From the NCBI RefSeq assembly GCF_000512585.2, contig NC_089241.1, positions 3,286,001 to 3,350,000 on the forward strand: DNA of 64,000 nucleotides, read 5' to 3'. Under the pieces are notes generated by a model that saw only the letters and a list, made by a program, of their open reading frames with translations, did no database searches and had not been told where the DNA came from. Source of the DNA: Kwoniella bestiolae CBS 10118. Lineage: Eukaryota > Basidiomycota > Tremellomycetes > Tremellales > Cryptococcaceae. Positions 44,807-55,916 of the stretch are shown one piece after another (positions within the stretch are counted from its first letter, which is position 1; every line of letters begins with the position of its first letter). The position numbers and the translations under genes were made by a program.

Positions 44807-45196
44807 CTTTGGATGACCTATCCTTTGTACATACCAATCCCTTCACGGTACATTCGTCCAACTCGAGTCACCCTTTTTACCAACACCGATCCATTCATAT
44901 CGACTACTTACCAAACCCGTCTCAAGTCTTCTTTTCCTTTTCGACGACTATCCTTTGTGGATATTCAGTACGATGATGACAATATATATCATCTGGCAGT
45001 ATGATTACTTACAGTATAAGAAGGATCTTCTCAAGATCTATCTGGACTTTACATTCTTCAACAAAATATACATAGCTTACCTAAAATTCACCACGAGTGA
45101 AAAATCAATACCAAATCCAATTATAATCGCCACCTCACCTACCGATAATCACCACTATCACATATACCTCCCTCGGACCAACACATACACATAACC
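44807..45196. other. Intergenic region after WYF copy D
   Basis: About 390 bp. Plus frames at 44813-45194 are hydrophobic/AT-rich fragments with no support. Presumably 3' UTR and the leader of the next ORF. Confidence 0.4.
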
Positions 45197-45493
45197 ATGG
45201 CCAACCCCACCTCACCAACCCACTGTCGAGGCTTCATCCTAGCTCATCAACATCCCTCTTACACGCCCACCCAAGGTTCATCCATCGACTCGTACGCCGT
45301 CATCCCCTGTCCTCACGATACCAAGGCTCCCCCACAAGTTTCGCAAAGAGGTAAGGATTCGACTGGGGCTAGGGCATGTTGGAGATTGAAATATTGCCAG
45401 ATGCATTGGTGTGGGGGGTGTAAGAAGGTTAATGGGGCTGGGAGGGGTGCGAAGGTCGAGGGGGAGGGGGAGGTAAAGCAGTTGAAAGTTTGA
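45197..45493 (+). CDS. Small Cys/His-containing protein, 98 aa
   Basis: Single exon with a strong start context (accatgg). Cys and His are clustered: T-H-C near the start, P-C-P-H in the middle, and C-W-R-L-K-Y-C-Q-M-H-W-C-G-G-C near residue 65-80, where the C-x(5)-C-x(2)-H-x-C-x(2)-C spacing could bind a metal. The C-terminus is Gly/Lys-rich. No signal peptide or known zinc-finger class fits. It is followed by the convergent multi-pass membrane gene. It could be a real small protein or a first exon; I see no downstream continuation. Confidence 0.5.
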   Translation: MANPTSPTHCRGFILAHQHPSYTPTQGSSIDSYAVIPCPHDTKAPPQVSQRGKDSTGARACWRLKYCQMHWCGGCKKVNGAGRGAKVEGEGEVKQLKV

Positions 45494-46019
45494 GAAGGTG
45501 CAGATGGGAAGAAAGGAAAGTTAGGTTGTGTTGTGGTATTGCCTGATGTATATGCTTTACCGTACAGTCCCTTATCATCAGATCATACTATACTACTATC
45601 TACATATGCCACATGAATGTTGATGATCATAACTTGGATGTCGCCTACATGTGAGCATGTGGAGAGAAAGTATCGCATAAACACCAGCAAATCGCCAGTC
45701 TGTTTTCCGTAAATTACTGCACTGTGAATTAACAGTACATTCTGGCTTGCACGCAAGAACGAGTGATCAGTGAGGGAGGGGGGCTACTTAATGCCGATGA
45801 CACCACGGTAAGCCCACTCATCTCCGACCGTGAACACAGGATACTGTAAATATGTCCTATACATGCACGCAATGCAGTGAGAAACCAAAGTCCAAGGTAT
45901 GAGCTATGGATACAGTAAGATCGGGGTATGAACCAACCAGCTTACCACAATGCAGATACTGTGATATGTACAAGCAGAACCAACTTATATCCAAAGCAAA
46001 GTCCGCGAGTCGCCTCCAA
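45494..46019. other. Convergent intergenic region
   Basis: About 530 bp between the small Cys ORF and the end of the minus-strand membrane protein. Short plus frames at 45906-46257 overlap the membrane gene and are shadows. No other feature seen. Confidence 0.4.
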
Positions 46020-47680
46020 TCAGACACTCTGCTCACCCCTAACATCCATCCACGAATCCCTCCTTTCCCTCCCATTCCCACCGTCCCTATATCTCATATC
46101 CATATCTTCCTCTGCCTCCTCCTCTACGATATCTTCCAGCGTCTCACTCCCATTCGAAGACGGCGAGAACCCACACCCACCGATCGATTCCTTGGGTGAT
46201 TTGATAATACTCAATGGGATAGGTCTGATCACTTCCCTCTGTGGGACAGTGGAGTGATAAGGTAATGAGAAGTAATCACGAGAGGGCGAGATGGTGGACT
46301 CTTCATCGTAATTACCAGGAGTCACCACATACTTCTTGGACCCCACTTGATTGGGCTGGGAGAAATGTAGCTGTTGGGATAGGTCGAATCGGACTGATAC
46401 TCTCCTAGTTCCATTCCCATTGGTATTGCCATTTCTACTAGATCTTCGTCCGAAGGGATCGGAGAATCGTATGTCCCCTTCAACATCCCTTTCCCTCCCC
46501 ATTGGAGTAGATACGAGGGTCGAGTTAGTACTGATTGATCTTCTTCGGGGAGTGCCATCACCCTCCTCATTGCCAGTTCCGTTGCCGGGATAATCCCTAC
46601 TGGGAGAAGAGTACATCCCAGCAATAGAAGAAGATCTACCATGAGTGGGTGTGAACGCGCTTTCTGCCCATCGTTTGGAGGAGAACTTGTACTCGTTCTT
46701 GAGACTGATCAGATCGTTGATATCTCTTTCCAACAACCCTGCAAGAGACCTATCGACAGTGGAGTAGCGCGAGGAAGTTCGGATCTCAAGGATGATCAGC
46801 GCGAAGGAGAGGAGCTGGATTGCAAGGAGGATGAAGTGCGTGAAGGATATTAGTAGCGCTAGGAGATCGGTGAGGTCGGTTGTTGGTGTAGAGGGACGAT
46901 GCGATGGTGAAATGTAAGTTTTGGATGGCTCATTCGAGGTATGCGGGTGGGCGTGGGTGTGAAGGGATGAGAATGGAGGAGTGGGGGAGTGTAGGGTGTA
47001 GGTGGAAAGAAGGGATAGGGCGATGAATCCTATAGACGATGAGACGCCGAGTGGATCAGCTATATATTTCAACCAACGATGACTGAATCCGGGATCGCTA
47101 GAATCGATGGGTTGAACGGAACAGGAAGGAAGGGTTGAGAGATACCCACCACAAGCCAAGGCGAATTGGAAGATAGTCAAACACAATAGAAATTCAGAGT
47201 TGTTCATCCACCTTCGCCATACGCTCTCTCTGCGACCTTTCTTATGGTTTCGAGAAGTTGGAAGAGTAATTTGAGTCCATACGAATCTAAAATCTCACGT
47301 CAGCTCTTCTTCTCTCTTCATTCAACCTCGACACAAAACGTCGTTTGAATGAGATCATGGTCATATGATAGGAAAGACGAGACGACGAGGAAGCTGCATA
47401 CTCACGCCTTGAACCCCTCGAACAGCTTGACCAATATCAAAGGCACATAAGCTGATATCGAGACGGCGTTGATGAAATTCAGTAAGAACTGGTATGGTAC
47501 GTGTGTTGGTCTGTTGATGTGCAGGAGGTAGGAGGTGCAACATAGGAGGGATGTTGAGAGGAGCTGTGGGAGAGGTGTAAGCTCAAACGAAGGTGGCGCT
47601 GCGGTGAGTATGTAGGAAGGACGACTCACTGTAATGTGGGTGTTGCCTGGTAAGAAGGTGGTCATGGATATGCCCGCCAT
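46020..47680 (-). CDS. Multi-pass membrane protein of unknown function, 451 aa
   Basis: Exons 47680-47630, 47563-47406, 47286-47150 and 47029-46020 close in phase. Four hydrophobic segments are visible: about residues 17-30 with 40-60 (L-L-S-T-S-L-L-C-C...L-L-N-F-I-N-A-V-S-I-S-A-Y-V), 100-125 (E-F-L-L-C-L-T-I-F-Q-F-A-L-A-C then F-I-A-L-S-L-L-S-T-Y), and about 165-190 (L-L-A-L-L-I-S-F-T-H-F-I-L-L). A 250-residue Ser/Arg-rich cytosolic tail follows. Intron 3 (47149-47030) is 120 nt with no in-frame stop, so its retention would add 40 residues including another Cys. I do not recognise the family; a four-helix plasma-membrane or vacuolar protein is plausible. Confidence 0.75.
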
Positions 47681-48701
47681 GGTCTTCGGTGAGATCGGTC
47701 TAGAGGTCTAAGAATAAATGGAATGGTTATATGTTGACTATATGGTAGGATACGCGAAGATATGTCAACGTGGAGATGAGAGGTGAGAGACAAGAGATGA
47801 TGATAAGTCAAGACAAGTGCAAATGTGAGTCATTGATGAGGGGTGATCGCGTCGATCAAATTGCAAGTGAATCACGTCTCCCCGTATACTGGTCTCTGTG
47901 AGTTGGAGCAGTTGTGGCTACCAATGGATGAAGTGGGGTGAGATGATGAGCATGATGATGCCCCACTCGATATATCCCTTAGACAAGTCATGTCGCAGTG
48001 AGATGGTTTCATTCAATGAGGGGTCAGTGATAAGTAGTACAATGAATGAATATGAATCATTGGTAGCAGGGTAGTAGTGCGCGATGGTTGGTTATCCCTT
48101 TAACTTAGTGTATCAGCGATTCATCCACTCACGCGTCTAATGGTGTAATCAAATCAGCGATTCAATTGATTGTGTGAATTTGATGAGAATGAGACATCCC
48201 CGTATGGTGTGATAGTGGTAAGCATATCATAGTACTCAAGTCTGAGCGGTACCCCTCTGCCAAATTGCTTGCAATGAGCAAAGCATCAACGTGTCTTTGA
48301 CAGTAGTCGTGATAGCCGCACTCGGTACTGCCGCATGATACCTGCTCACCATCATGTGCACTGTCTAAGCGATCTTATCAATCGATTCGATCACACTTGA
48401 CTCGTACATGTGCATGCACTGCGGGGACACAAAAAGATCGCTACTGACTGGTCGAGGGGCTCCTGTGAGAGTAACTAATGAGATGATGTGCCACATTTCG
48501 GGATTTCGGCCGAACCGCCCCTCCTATACGAGTCAAAAACCCTTAAATCTACAAAATTCAATCAAACATCCCATCAACGAAAAAAAGTCGAGCGCGACTA
48601 TCACACCGACCATCCCTAGCTAGCCAGACCAATCCATTTAATTTCATCTCAAATACCTCTACCTCTCTCTCTCTTTCCTCAAAAAAACCCCATCACTGAA
48701 A
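47681..48701. other. Divergent promoter region, membrane protein / ILV5, 1 kb
   Basis: No gene supported; the plus frame at 48408-48623 is unconvincing. The last 60 bp before the ILV5 ATG are a C/T-rich leader (ctctacctctctctctct-type tract at about 48658-48680) followed by an A run, as expected for a highly expressed fungal gene. Confidence 0.5.
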
Positions 48702-50469
48702 ATGTCCTTCTCAAGATCATCAGCTCAATCCCTCAAGCAAGCTCTCAGAGCTACCGCTCCCAAGGCCGCTGGCCGACAAATGGCCAAGAGATCTTACTCC
48801 CTCCTCGCTAGGGAAGCCCCCAAGGCCATGATGGCTTCCAGACTTGGTGTGAGTAGATCAGCTCTTTGGAACGTTCTTTAGAACGCGGATGCTGATAAAG
48901 AAGAGAATGCAATCAGGCCACTCGAGGTGTCAAGACCCTCGACTTTGCTGGTACCAAGGAAGTCGTCTATGAGCGAGCTGACTGGCCTCTTGACAAACTC
49001 CAAGAGTCAGTGTTGCTCTCCGTCAATAACCCCCTATCTAGGTTTCAGCTGTGAAGAAAGTAGACAGATGTTAATGGGCTTGCTCATATCGTAGCTACTT
49101 CAAGAACGACACCCTCGCCATGATCGGTTACGGTTCCCAAGGTCACGGTCAATCCCTCAACGCCAGAGACCAAGGTCTTAAAGTTATTGTCGGTGTAAGG
49201 AAAGGTGGTGAATCCTGGAAACAAGCCCAAGAGGATGGTTGGGTACCCGGAGAGACCCTCTTCGATATCCCCGAGGCTATCGAGAAGGGAACCATCATCA
49301 TGAACTTGCTTTCTGATGCTGCTCAATCTTCCACTTGGCCCGAGATCGCTCCCTTGATCACCAAGGGTAAGACCCTCTACTTCGCTCACGGTTTCTCCGT
49401 TGTTTACAAGGATGACGTGAGTTCGGCCGTGTTCTTCATTCCTGCCCCTTCTCAGTTGAATCGCCGGGTACATATACATGTACTCCTTTGAGAGACTCAA
49501 TACGTCCTTTCGACTTTGCCAGTGACTAACCTCTTGCCATTCCTTTAGACCCACGTTGTCCCCCCCAAGGACGTAGATGTCATCCTCGTCGCCCCCAAGG
49601 GATCTGGACGAACCGTCCGAACCCTTTTCCTCGAGGGACGAGGTATCAACTCCTCCATCGCTGTCTACCAAGACGTCACCGGTCAAGCCAAGGAGAAGGC
49701 CGTCGCTCTCGGTATTGCCGTAGGTTCGGGATACCTTTACGAGACCACCTTTGAGAAGGAAGTCTACTCTGATCTTTACGGAGAACGAGGTGTCGTGAGT
49801 TTTCATTCTGCTCGTCAACTACAACACCACCCCTTGTCGCACCCAAGCCGTTTCAAAGAAGTGAAGCCGAAACTGATCGTTTAACGACGTTATAGCTTAT
49901 GGGTGGTATCCAAGGAATGTTCCTCGCTCAATACGAGGTCCTCCGAAAGAACGGACACTCCCCCTCTGAAGCTTTCAACGAGACCGTCGAGGAAGCTACC
50001 CAATCCCTCTTCCCCTTGATCGGTAAATACGGTATGGACTACATGTACAACGCCTGTTCCACCACTGCCCGACGAGGTGCTCTCGACTGGGCCCCTAAAT
50101 TCAAGGAGTGAGTGGAGTCCTAAACATCTCCTCACTCTGAGACTCTGAGATACTCGGTGAAGTTTGAGCTATACTAATTTTATGTGATCATTGCAGAGCC
50201 AACTTGCCCGTATTTGAAGCCCTCTACAACTCCGTCCGAGACGGTTCCGAGACCCGACGATCTCTCGAATTCAACTCTCGAAAGACCTACCGAGCCGACC
50301 TCCAAAAGGAGCTCGACGAGATTGACAACCAAGAGATCTGGAGAGCCGGTAAGACCGTCCGCAACCTCCGAGTGAGTAGCGTTCTTCCTTCCATAATACT
50401 TCCAGAAGATAGATTTACTGATATGTCATGTTCCATGCTTAGCCCGACGCCAACAAGGATGAACTTTAA
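48702..50469 (+). CDS. ILV5: Ketol-acid reductoisomerase, mitochondrial
   Basis: Seven exons: 48702-48848, 48917-49005, 49095-49416, 49549-49794, 49896-50107, 50197-50371, 50443-50469; 405 aa in phase. Residues 1 to about 45 are Arg/Ser/Ala-rich without acidic residues, a mitochondrial presequence. The NADPH-binding G-Y-G-S-Q-G-H follows at about 95. The metal-binding KARI domain has G-x-x-Y...E-R-G-V-L-M-G-G-I-Q-G and C-terminal catalytic helices (S-x-T-A-R-R-G). It converts acetolactate or acetohydroxybutyrate to the dihydroxy acids of valine, isoleucine and leucine synthesis. In yeast the same protein also packages mtDNA; that is not testable here. The gene stands alone with its own CT-rich promoter. 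Confidence 0.97.
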
Positions 50470-50982
50470 ATTCAGCTTACCTTACCCCTTGCCTCGCCCT
50501 TGCAAAAACATAAAAGCAAAAATGTGAATGAATTAACCCATATCTAGTTATTAGTCATTGGAGTTCATGCATACTTTTTGGATCTGGATATGGCTCTCAT
50601 GGATTGCACATCCCATTTGGCGTAATCGGGTCTGAACAAGCACAGATCATATCGAGTGATGTGTCGAGAGCGATTGTAGAGGATAATCGAAGAATGATGT
50701 TGTTGGATACATATCACGTTTTTCGACATCGAATCAATGGACGACACGCAGTCGCCGAAGCACTATTGATAGTATCATCGTCTTATTCAACATCTTGAAC
50801 GAGCATCTCAACTATTCATCCCCATCCCCAGACCTCGAGATCCTAGCCATTGCGATTTATGACTCATAACATAGCAAATCCATCTAATGATACATAAGAT
50901 ACAACCGACATACGGAAATCCAATGATCCGTTCCAGATCCCTCCTGTCTCGATTCTATTATCTATGTTCTATGGAACTGTAC
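50470..50982. other. Convergent intergenic region ILV5 / membrane protein
   Basis: About 510 bp of two 3' UTRs. No gene seen. Confidence 0.4.
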
Positions 50983-53358
50983 CTATGGCCTGTTCCTACT
51001 CCATGCATCATCATAAACAGGTGGTAACTCTTCTACCTCTTCTTCATCCTCCTCTGCAGGAGGTGGGGTATCGATCCGCCCAGCATCTTCGTGCATCCGT
51101 AATATCCTTGTCCGGCTTTGGCGCGTTCTAGCATCATTATTTCTTCTACTGTTCAACAGTCTAGTGGAAGTGGATGTATGAGTCGTGGGAGAAGACGTAT
51201 CGGAAGTGGGAGAATTGATATGGGAATCAGGGTTGCTCGCTATTAAATCTGCTATTTGAGATTTACTCAATAAAGGTCTATTCGTCGACGAGGTATGTGT
51301 CGGATTGGAACCGCCTTGACGCGTTTGGGTTGTAGGTACTTCGAAGTTGTTGGACGAGGACCGATCTTGTACATTGTAATCACCTGCGCCTTCATCTCCA
51401 TCCGGAAGGGACGACTGAGTCGAACCTCGTCTGCCAAACACCGAAGACGTGTCCTGAATCTGACTCTGACTGTGATCTCTGTCCGGGGGGTCTGCAAAGG
51501 GTGATATAGCGAGGACAGTGGGATGTACACTGGCACGTATCTTTGCGGTGGATCCATACCCAACTCTGTCCATATCATGAGGTCGATCGTCTCTCGATGT
51601 CACAGGTGTATCCCTCATAGTTACCTGATCTAGGGCCAATTCTCCCATCCTTTCGTTTACGGAGATAGAACTCGAATTTACTGATCGTCTCCTGAGATGA
51701 TTATGGTTGTGCGTTTGACCAGCAACAGAATCCCTCGTGACTGTATTCATCGACCCCAGATCGGCTGATTCCAATTCGTCCATCCTGACCAAATTGACCG
51801 TCTTAATACTCTTCATTTCTTTACGATGGCTGAAGTACTCTTTGATCTGTCTCCGACAGCAGAACCAGAATAACGCGACTTGACAGCTCAGAACGATGAA
51901 GATCGATACGATTACGATGCCTACTATCGCGCCAGTCGATAGACTAGATATGACATGTGATCGCACAGTAAATTAGCTCCGGTTGCAATGACATGCTGAG
52001 GCAGATGATGATGCGGTAGAACAAGGCTGGATGGTAAAATTATGATACTTACCCAGAGGTCATCTGTTCTAATCCACCATCAGTCATAGCTGTAACAGTG
52101 ACCACTGCGCCTCCTGTGGAAGTCGCTTCTGACCCGTCCGAAGCCAAGGTGGACGAAGGTGATAATTCGTTGATACACGATGAATCTCGGGATGGAGAAT
52201 CTCCAATAGTCAATAACTTTGTTGAACCTCCATTACCGTACGGTCCGCTGGTGAATGCGCCTAGGATGATCTGCGTGGATGCGACGATATTGGTATTCCA
52301 TACTACAACATGTACCTATCATCAGCCAATGTACCCTTGCATACACTGAAAGGATGCATTGTTCAGCGAGAGAAAAGCTCACCAAGAGAAGTAACGTTTC
52401 TCTTGGAGGTAGACACCAGAGGAAACGCTTGACCACCCGGTATAACCCCTACGAAAGTTATGGGTGTCCATGAAGTGGATGGCCAGGAGATGTTGACGGG
52501 CGAGCATTGCTGTATCGGTCTTATGATGTTAGCCATGCACTTGAACAGGAAAGACCGGAATATTGCTCATCACTTACGGTCAGATCAGTTTGATTCATGT
52601 AGAACCTATCATCCGACGACTGATCAGCAATTTGACCGACTCGCCCTAGCCGTAATCAGCAGGTAAGATATTCTCCTCGACTCACCAGAAATCGCTGGCT
52701 GGGTATCGTAAGTCGCATGCAGTGATATTGGGCTGTACGATGTATAAGGGTGATACACCGCCGGTCTATACACAAGGATCAGTGAAGACTCTTCGATGCA
52801 CCGCATCACGATTGTTTAGTTATGGACGCGTAGAGAAGATCAAACTCACTCCTGTACCTGTGTTATCTGACATCATCACCACGAAGGAAGTGCTGGTGGG
52901 GTCTTTGAGTATATGGAATTAACATGTCAATCTGCCTTTCCGGGACAAGCGAGTATACGATGTTCTTATTCCCTCTAAGAGGGAGATGCAGGAGAATGAA
53001 TGGAGCAACTCACAATCAACCGTCCAGACATAATTGCCCACTCCCGTATTACTATTGAACGACGAATCAGGCAGTGTCCTTGTCGTGGGAAAATCGTCTA
53101 CCGGCTGAATGTAACATACAAGATCGATATATCATTAGACTTTGATCAGGCAAGGAACTCAAGAACAACAAGGAGCACACTCACAATGACCACAAGTTGA
53201 AAAGGACTTTCACCGCCTTTCCAAGATACAGTGACCTGTCCGCATCCTATGGGATCACCATCCGTTTCTACGTTGAATGTAAATCCGACCACCTGGCGCA
53301 GACATGTCGCGATGACGCAGAAAAAGAATAGCGGAATGGAGAGAAAAGGGGATGTCAT
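50983..53358 (-). CDS. Type I membrane protein with PPxY tail, paralog 1 (587 aa)
   Basis: Eight exons: 53358-53185, 53104-53014, 52902-52850, 52765-52686, 52605-52578, 52509-52383, 52302-52053, 51943-50983. A signal peptide (about 1-28) is followed by two Cys/Trp-Gly-Gly modules typical of basidiomycete surface proteins (W-K-G-G-E-S-P-F...S-D-N-T-G-T-G-T-G-G-V-S-P; then Q-C-S-P-V-N-I-S-W...I-P-G-G-Q). A membrane helix at about 272-297 (G-I-V-I-V-S-I-F-I-V) ends in C-C-R-R, and a 290-residue Ser-rich cytosolic tail ends E-E-L-P-P-V-Y-D-D-A-W. The paralog at 55917-58127 has the same exon layout with four internal exons of identical length. The ligand and function are unknown; PPVY suggests Rsp5-type ubiquitin ligase binding. 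Confidence 0.85.
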
Positions 53359-53921
53359 TGGTAGTACCTTATGAAAATCATCGAATGGGGCAGTCCAACT
53401 GAAAAAGCGTGGATATCTTTGTTGTCTTCCTTGTTTGGGCCTATCTAGATGATCAGGTTGACACAGTTCACTTCTCTTCTGGGCAGACAAGAAAAGAGCG
53501 TCTAGGAACGTTGTTAGGATACGATGCGAAGAAAGTACGATCTCAAAATCTGTCACCTATCATCTTTTCGTTCTACATGCCATACGAGTATACCCTTGTA
53601 CACCGCTTCCTGATTTCACCCGGTATCACCACAATGAAACAAACGAAGCCGGGCAAACTACCAAGCAGTACTGTACTTCTCCGATTTTTTAGGTGAAATT
53701 CAGATCATTTTGTTTCTTACCCTTTGATCGGACCTTAATTGCGGATCAAGAGATGGGTCCTGTGTAAGTGTCGGCGATGACCGACGAGCCCATACGGATG
53801 GATGATGATGTCAGGATGCGAGATGGGGTTATGTTATTGCTACAAACACCTTTTACCTCATATGACATAGCGTATGTTGATATAAGACGCTGAGCAATAG
53901 CACTCTCGTCAACCATCCAAG
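53359..53921. other. Divergent promoter of membrane paralog 1 and alcohol dehydrogenase
   Basis: About 560 bp. A plus-strand frame at 53409-53696 is open with TTG start only and is not supported. Confidence 0.4.
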
Positions 53922-55621
53922 ATGACATCCGAATTGCAGATCCCAAAACAGATGAGAGCTCTCCGAGTACTCAAAGCGCCTTCGTAAGTATCCCCCGTCT
54001 TTTCCCTCCGGCTAGATAACCTCTGCTAAATCAGTTCAATAGGAAATACTATTCCCTCGAAACCCTCCCCGTGCCACGGGCAGAAGGAACCCAAGTCCTA
54101 CTCAAGATTGGTGCCGCAGGTCTATGTCATACCGACCTAATGGTACTGGAAGGGTCCTTCGGTGAAAATTTACCTTTGGTCGGATCACATGAACCTTCTG
54201 GTACAGTTGTACAGCTAGGTGAGGAGGCTGGGAAGATAGGTGGACTGAAGATTGGAGATAGGGTGGCTGCGCTTCTACCTAAGGACGTATGCGGTGAGTA
54301 TATATACTTCAGGGAGGAGATGGGGTAATGGGGAAGGAGTGAGTGAGGTCGTGAGGCGGCCTGGATGGTATTTGATGATAAGGCTGATCATACTGAGCTG
54401 GGGTTTGATAGGTAAATGCTCGGATTGTAGATTTGGTGATTGGAAGTGAGTCTCTTCGTCCCAAATTGCCTTATAAGAACAGTGGATAACCTAAGATCTG
54501 GAATCTTACCCAGATACTGCGCGAACTCGAAATACAGCGGAATCACCACCGACGGGTATTTCTCGGAATACGCTTTGGTAGAAGCCAAACATTGTGTTGT
54601 CTTACCAGATTCGATGAATTTTGAGCAGGCAAGTGCAGCCCACATTCACTCCACCTCGTCCAAATCATTTCTGAAAGCACGACTGTACCGTTCGCTGGTC
54701 ACGCTGAATGTACAGGTATATACTAATCCAATCCATTCATAATCCTATAGGCTGCCCCGTTGACTTGCGCAGGAGTGACGATCTACACAGCTATCAAGAA
54801 AGCCAATCTCAAGCCCGGCGAAATCATAGCTATCAGTGGGTTGGGAGCGTTGGGTTCTTTGGGAGTACAGATGGCGAAAGCTATGGTAAGTCGCCTATAC
54901 CCTACACGCCATTGAGTTCTGTCTACCCGGGAGACACGTAATTTCTGGGCGTTATGATCATTTTGACGGTCATCGTCATCCCCGTGATTATTCTCTTGCT
55001 TAGCTCACTGATGACGTCTTGACCTTCACAGGGTCTCAAAGTAGTCGCGATAGATGCTCGTCCAGAACCTCTCGATCTAGTTAGATCGTTCGACATCGCC
55101 CCTGATCTGGTGATTGATGGGCGCAAGACAAGCTCCGAGGATGCAATGAAGGAGATAATCAAGCTCAGACCAGACGGGTACGAAGGATGGGACGGCGCGG
55201 ATGGTGATTCATCCTCTCCTTTCTCCATCGTGTTGAATGTCGGAGCCATAGTGCGAACTGTGTCATGCTGTGGTCATGGACCATGCTAATGATCTTATAA
55301 TGAACAGCAACAATCCTCACTGCCGATCCCACCTCCTCACACACCTTCGCCCTCTCCCTAACCCGCCGACACGGCCATGTCATCCTCGTGGCTCAGCCCC
55401 CAGAACTAAACTTCAATTTCAAGAATTTCATCTTCCAAGACCTGACGCTATCGGGGTCGCTACATGGCAATGAGGTGGACTTGAAGGAGACTATAGAACT
55501 TTGTGCGAAGTATGGGATTGAGAGTCATGTATCGAGGTTTGGGGTGGATGAACATGAGAAGATGATTGATGCTTGTGAGGCGGAGGGGAGGAAGGGGAAG
55601 ATTGTTTTGAGTTTTGAGTGA
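53922..55621 (+). CDS. Zinc-dependent alcohol dehydrogenase (MDR family), 360 aa
   Basis: Seven exons: 53922-53983, 54043-54293, 54412-54445, 54514-54628, 54751-54885, 55032-55203, 55308-55621; all phases close. Catalytic zinc ligands: C in G-L-C-H-T-D, H in G-S-H-E-P (usual G-H-E core), C in L-T-C-A-G. Structural zinc: C-G-K-C-S-D-C-R-F-G-D-W-K-Y-C, four Cys. NAD-binding G-L-G-A-L-G-S-L-G-V-Q. It oxidises alcohols to aldehydes with NAD(P), closest in layout to fungal ADH1-like enzymes; the substrate is not determined. Intron 4 (54629-54750) is a GC-AG intron with the consensus donor gcaagt. The gene lies between two paralogous membrane genes transcribed from the other strand. Confidence 0.93.
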
Positions 55622-55916
55622 CTCTAAGGAAAGAAGTGCTGTATTCTTCGTTTGTGGAGGCGAGTGATGATGTACCGTAAGATACATGATGACCAGCAAA
55701 TGTATATGGAGCATGTAGATCTGATACAATGTCAATGGATCAATTTTACCCGCAAATCGTATGATATCGCTGCATAACCAAAATATCCATAATGCATCTC
55801 ATATATCACCGTTAAATGTCGTATAAGCAAAGAAAGAAAAATGTTCAGTGTAATGTCCTAAATTCACAATAAGAGTATGTATATATCATCAACCGCTCTA
55901 TCCTCTATCTGACACC
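55622..55916. other. Convergent region ADH / membrane paralog 2
   Basis: About 300 bp of 3' UTRs, AT-rich. No feature seen. Confidence 0.4.

Noticed and set aside
44813..45194. Hydrophobic plus frames after WYF copy D
   Set aside because: AT-rich, no good start, no homology.
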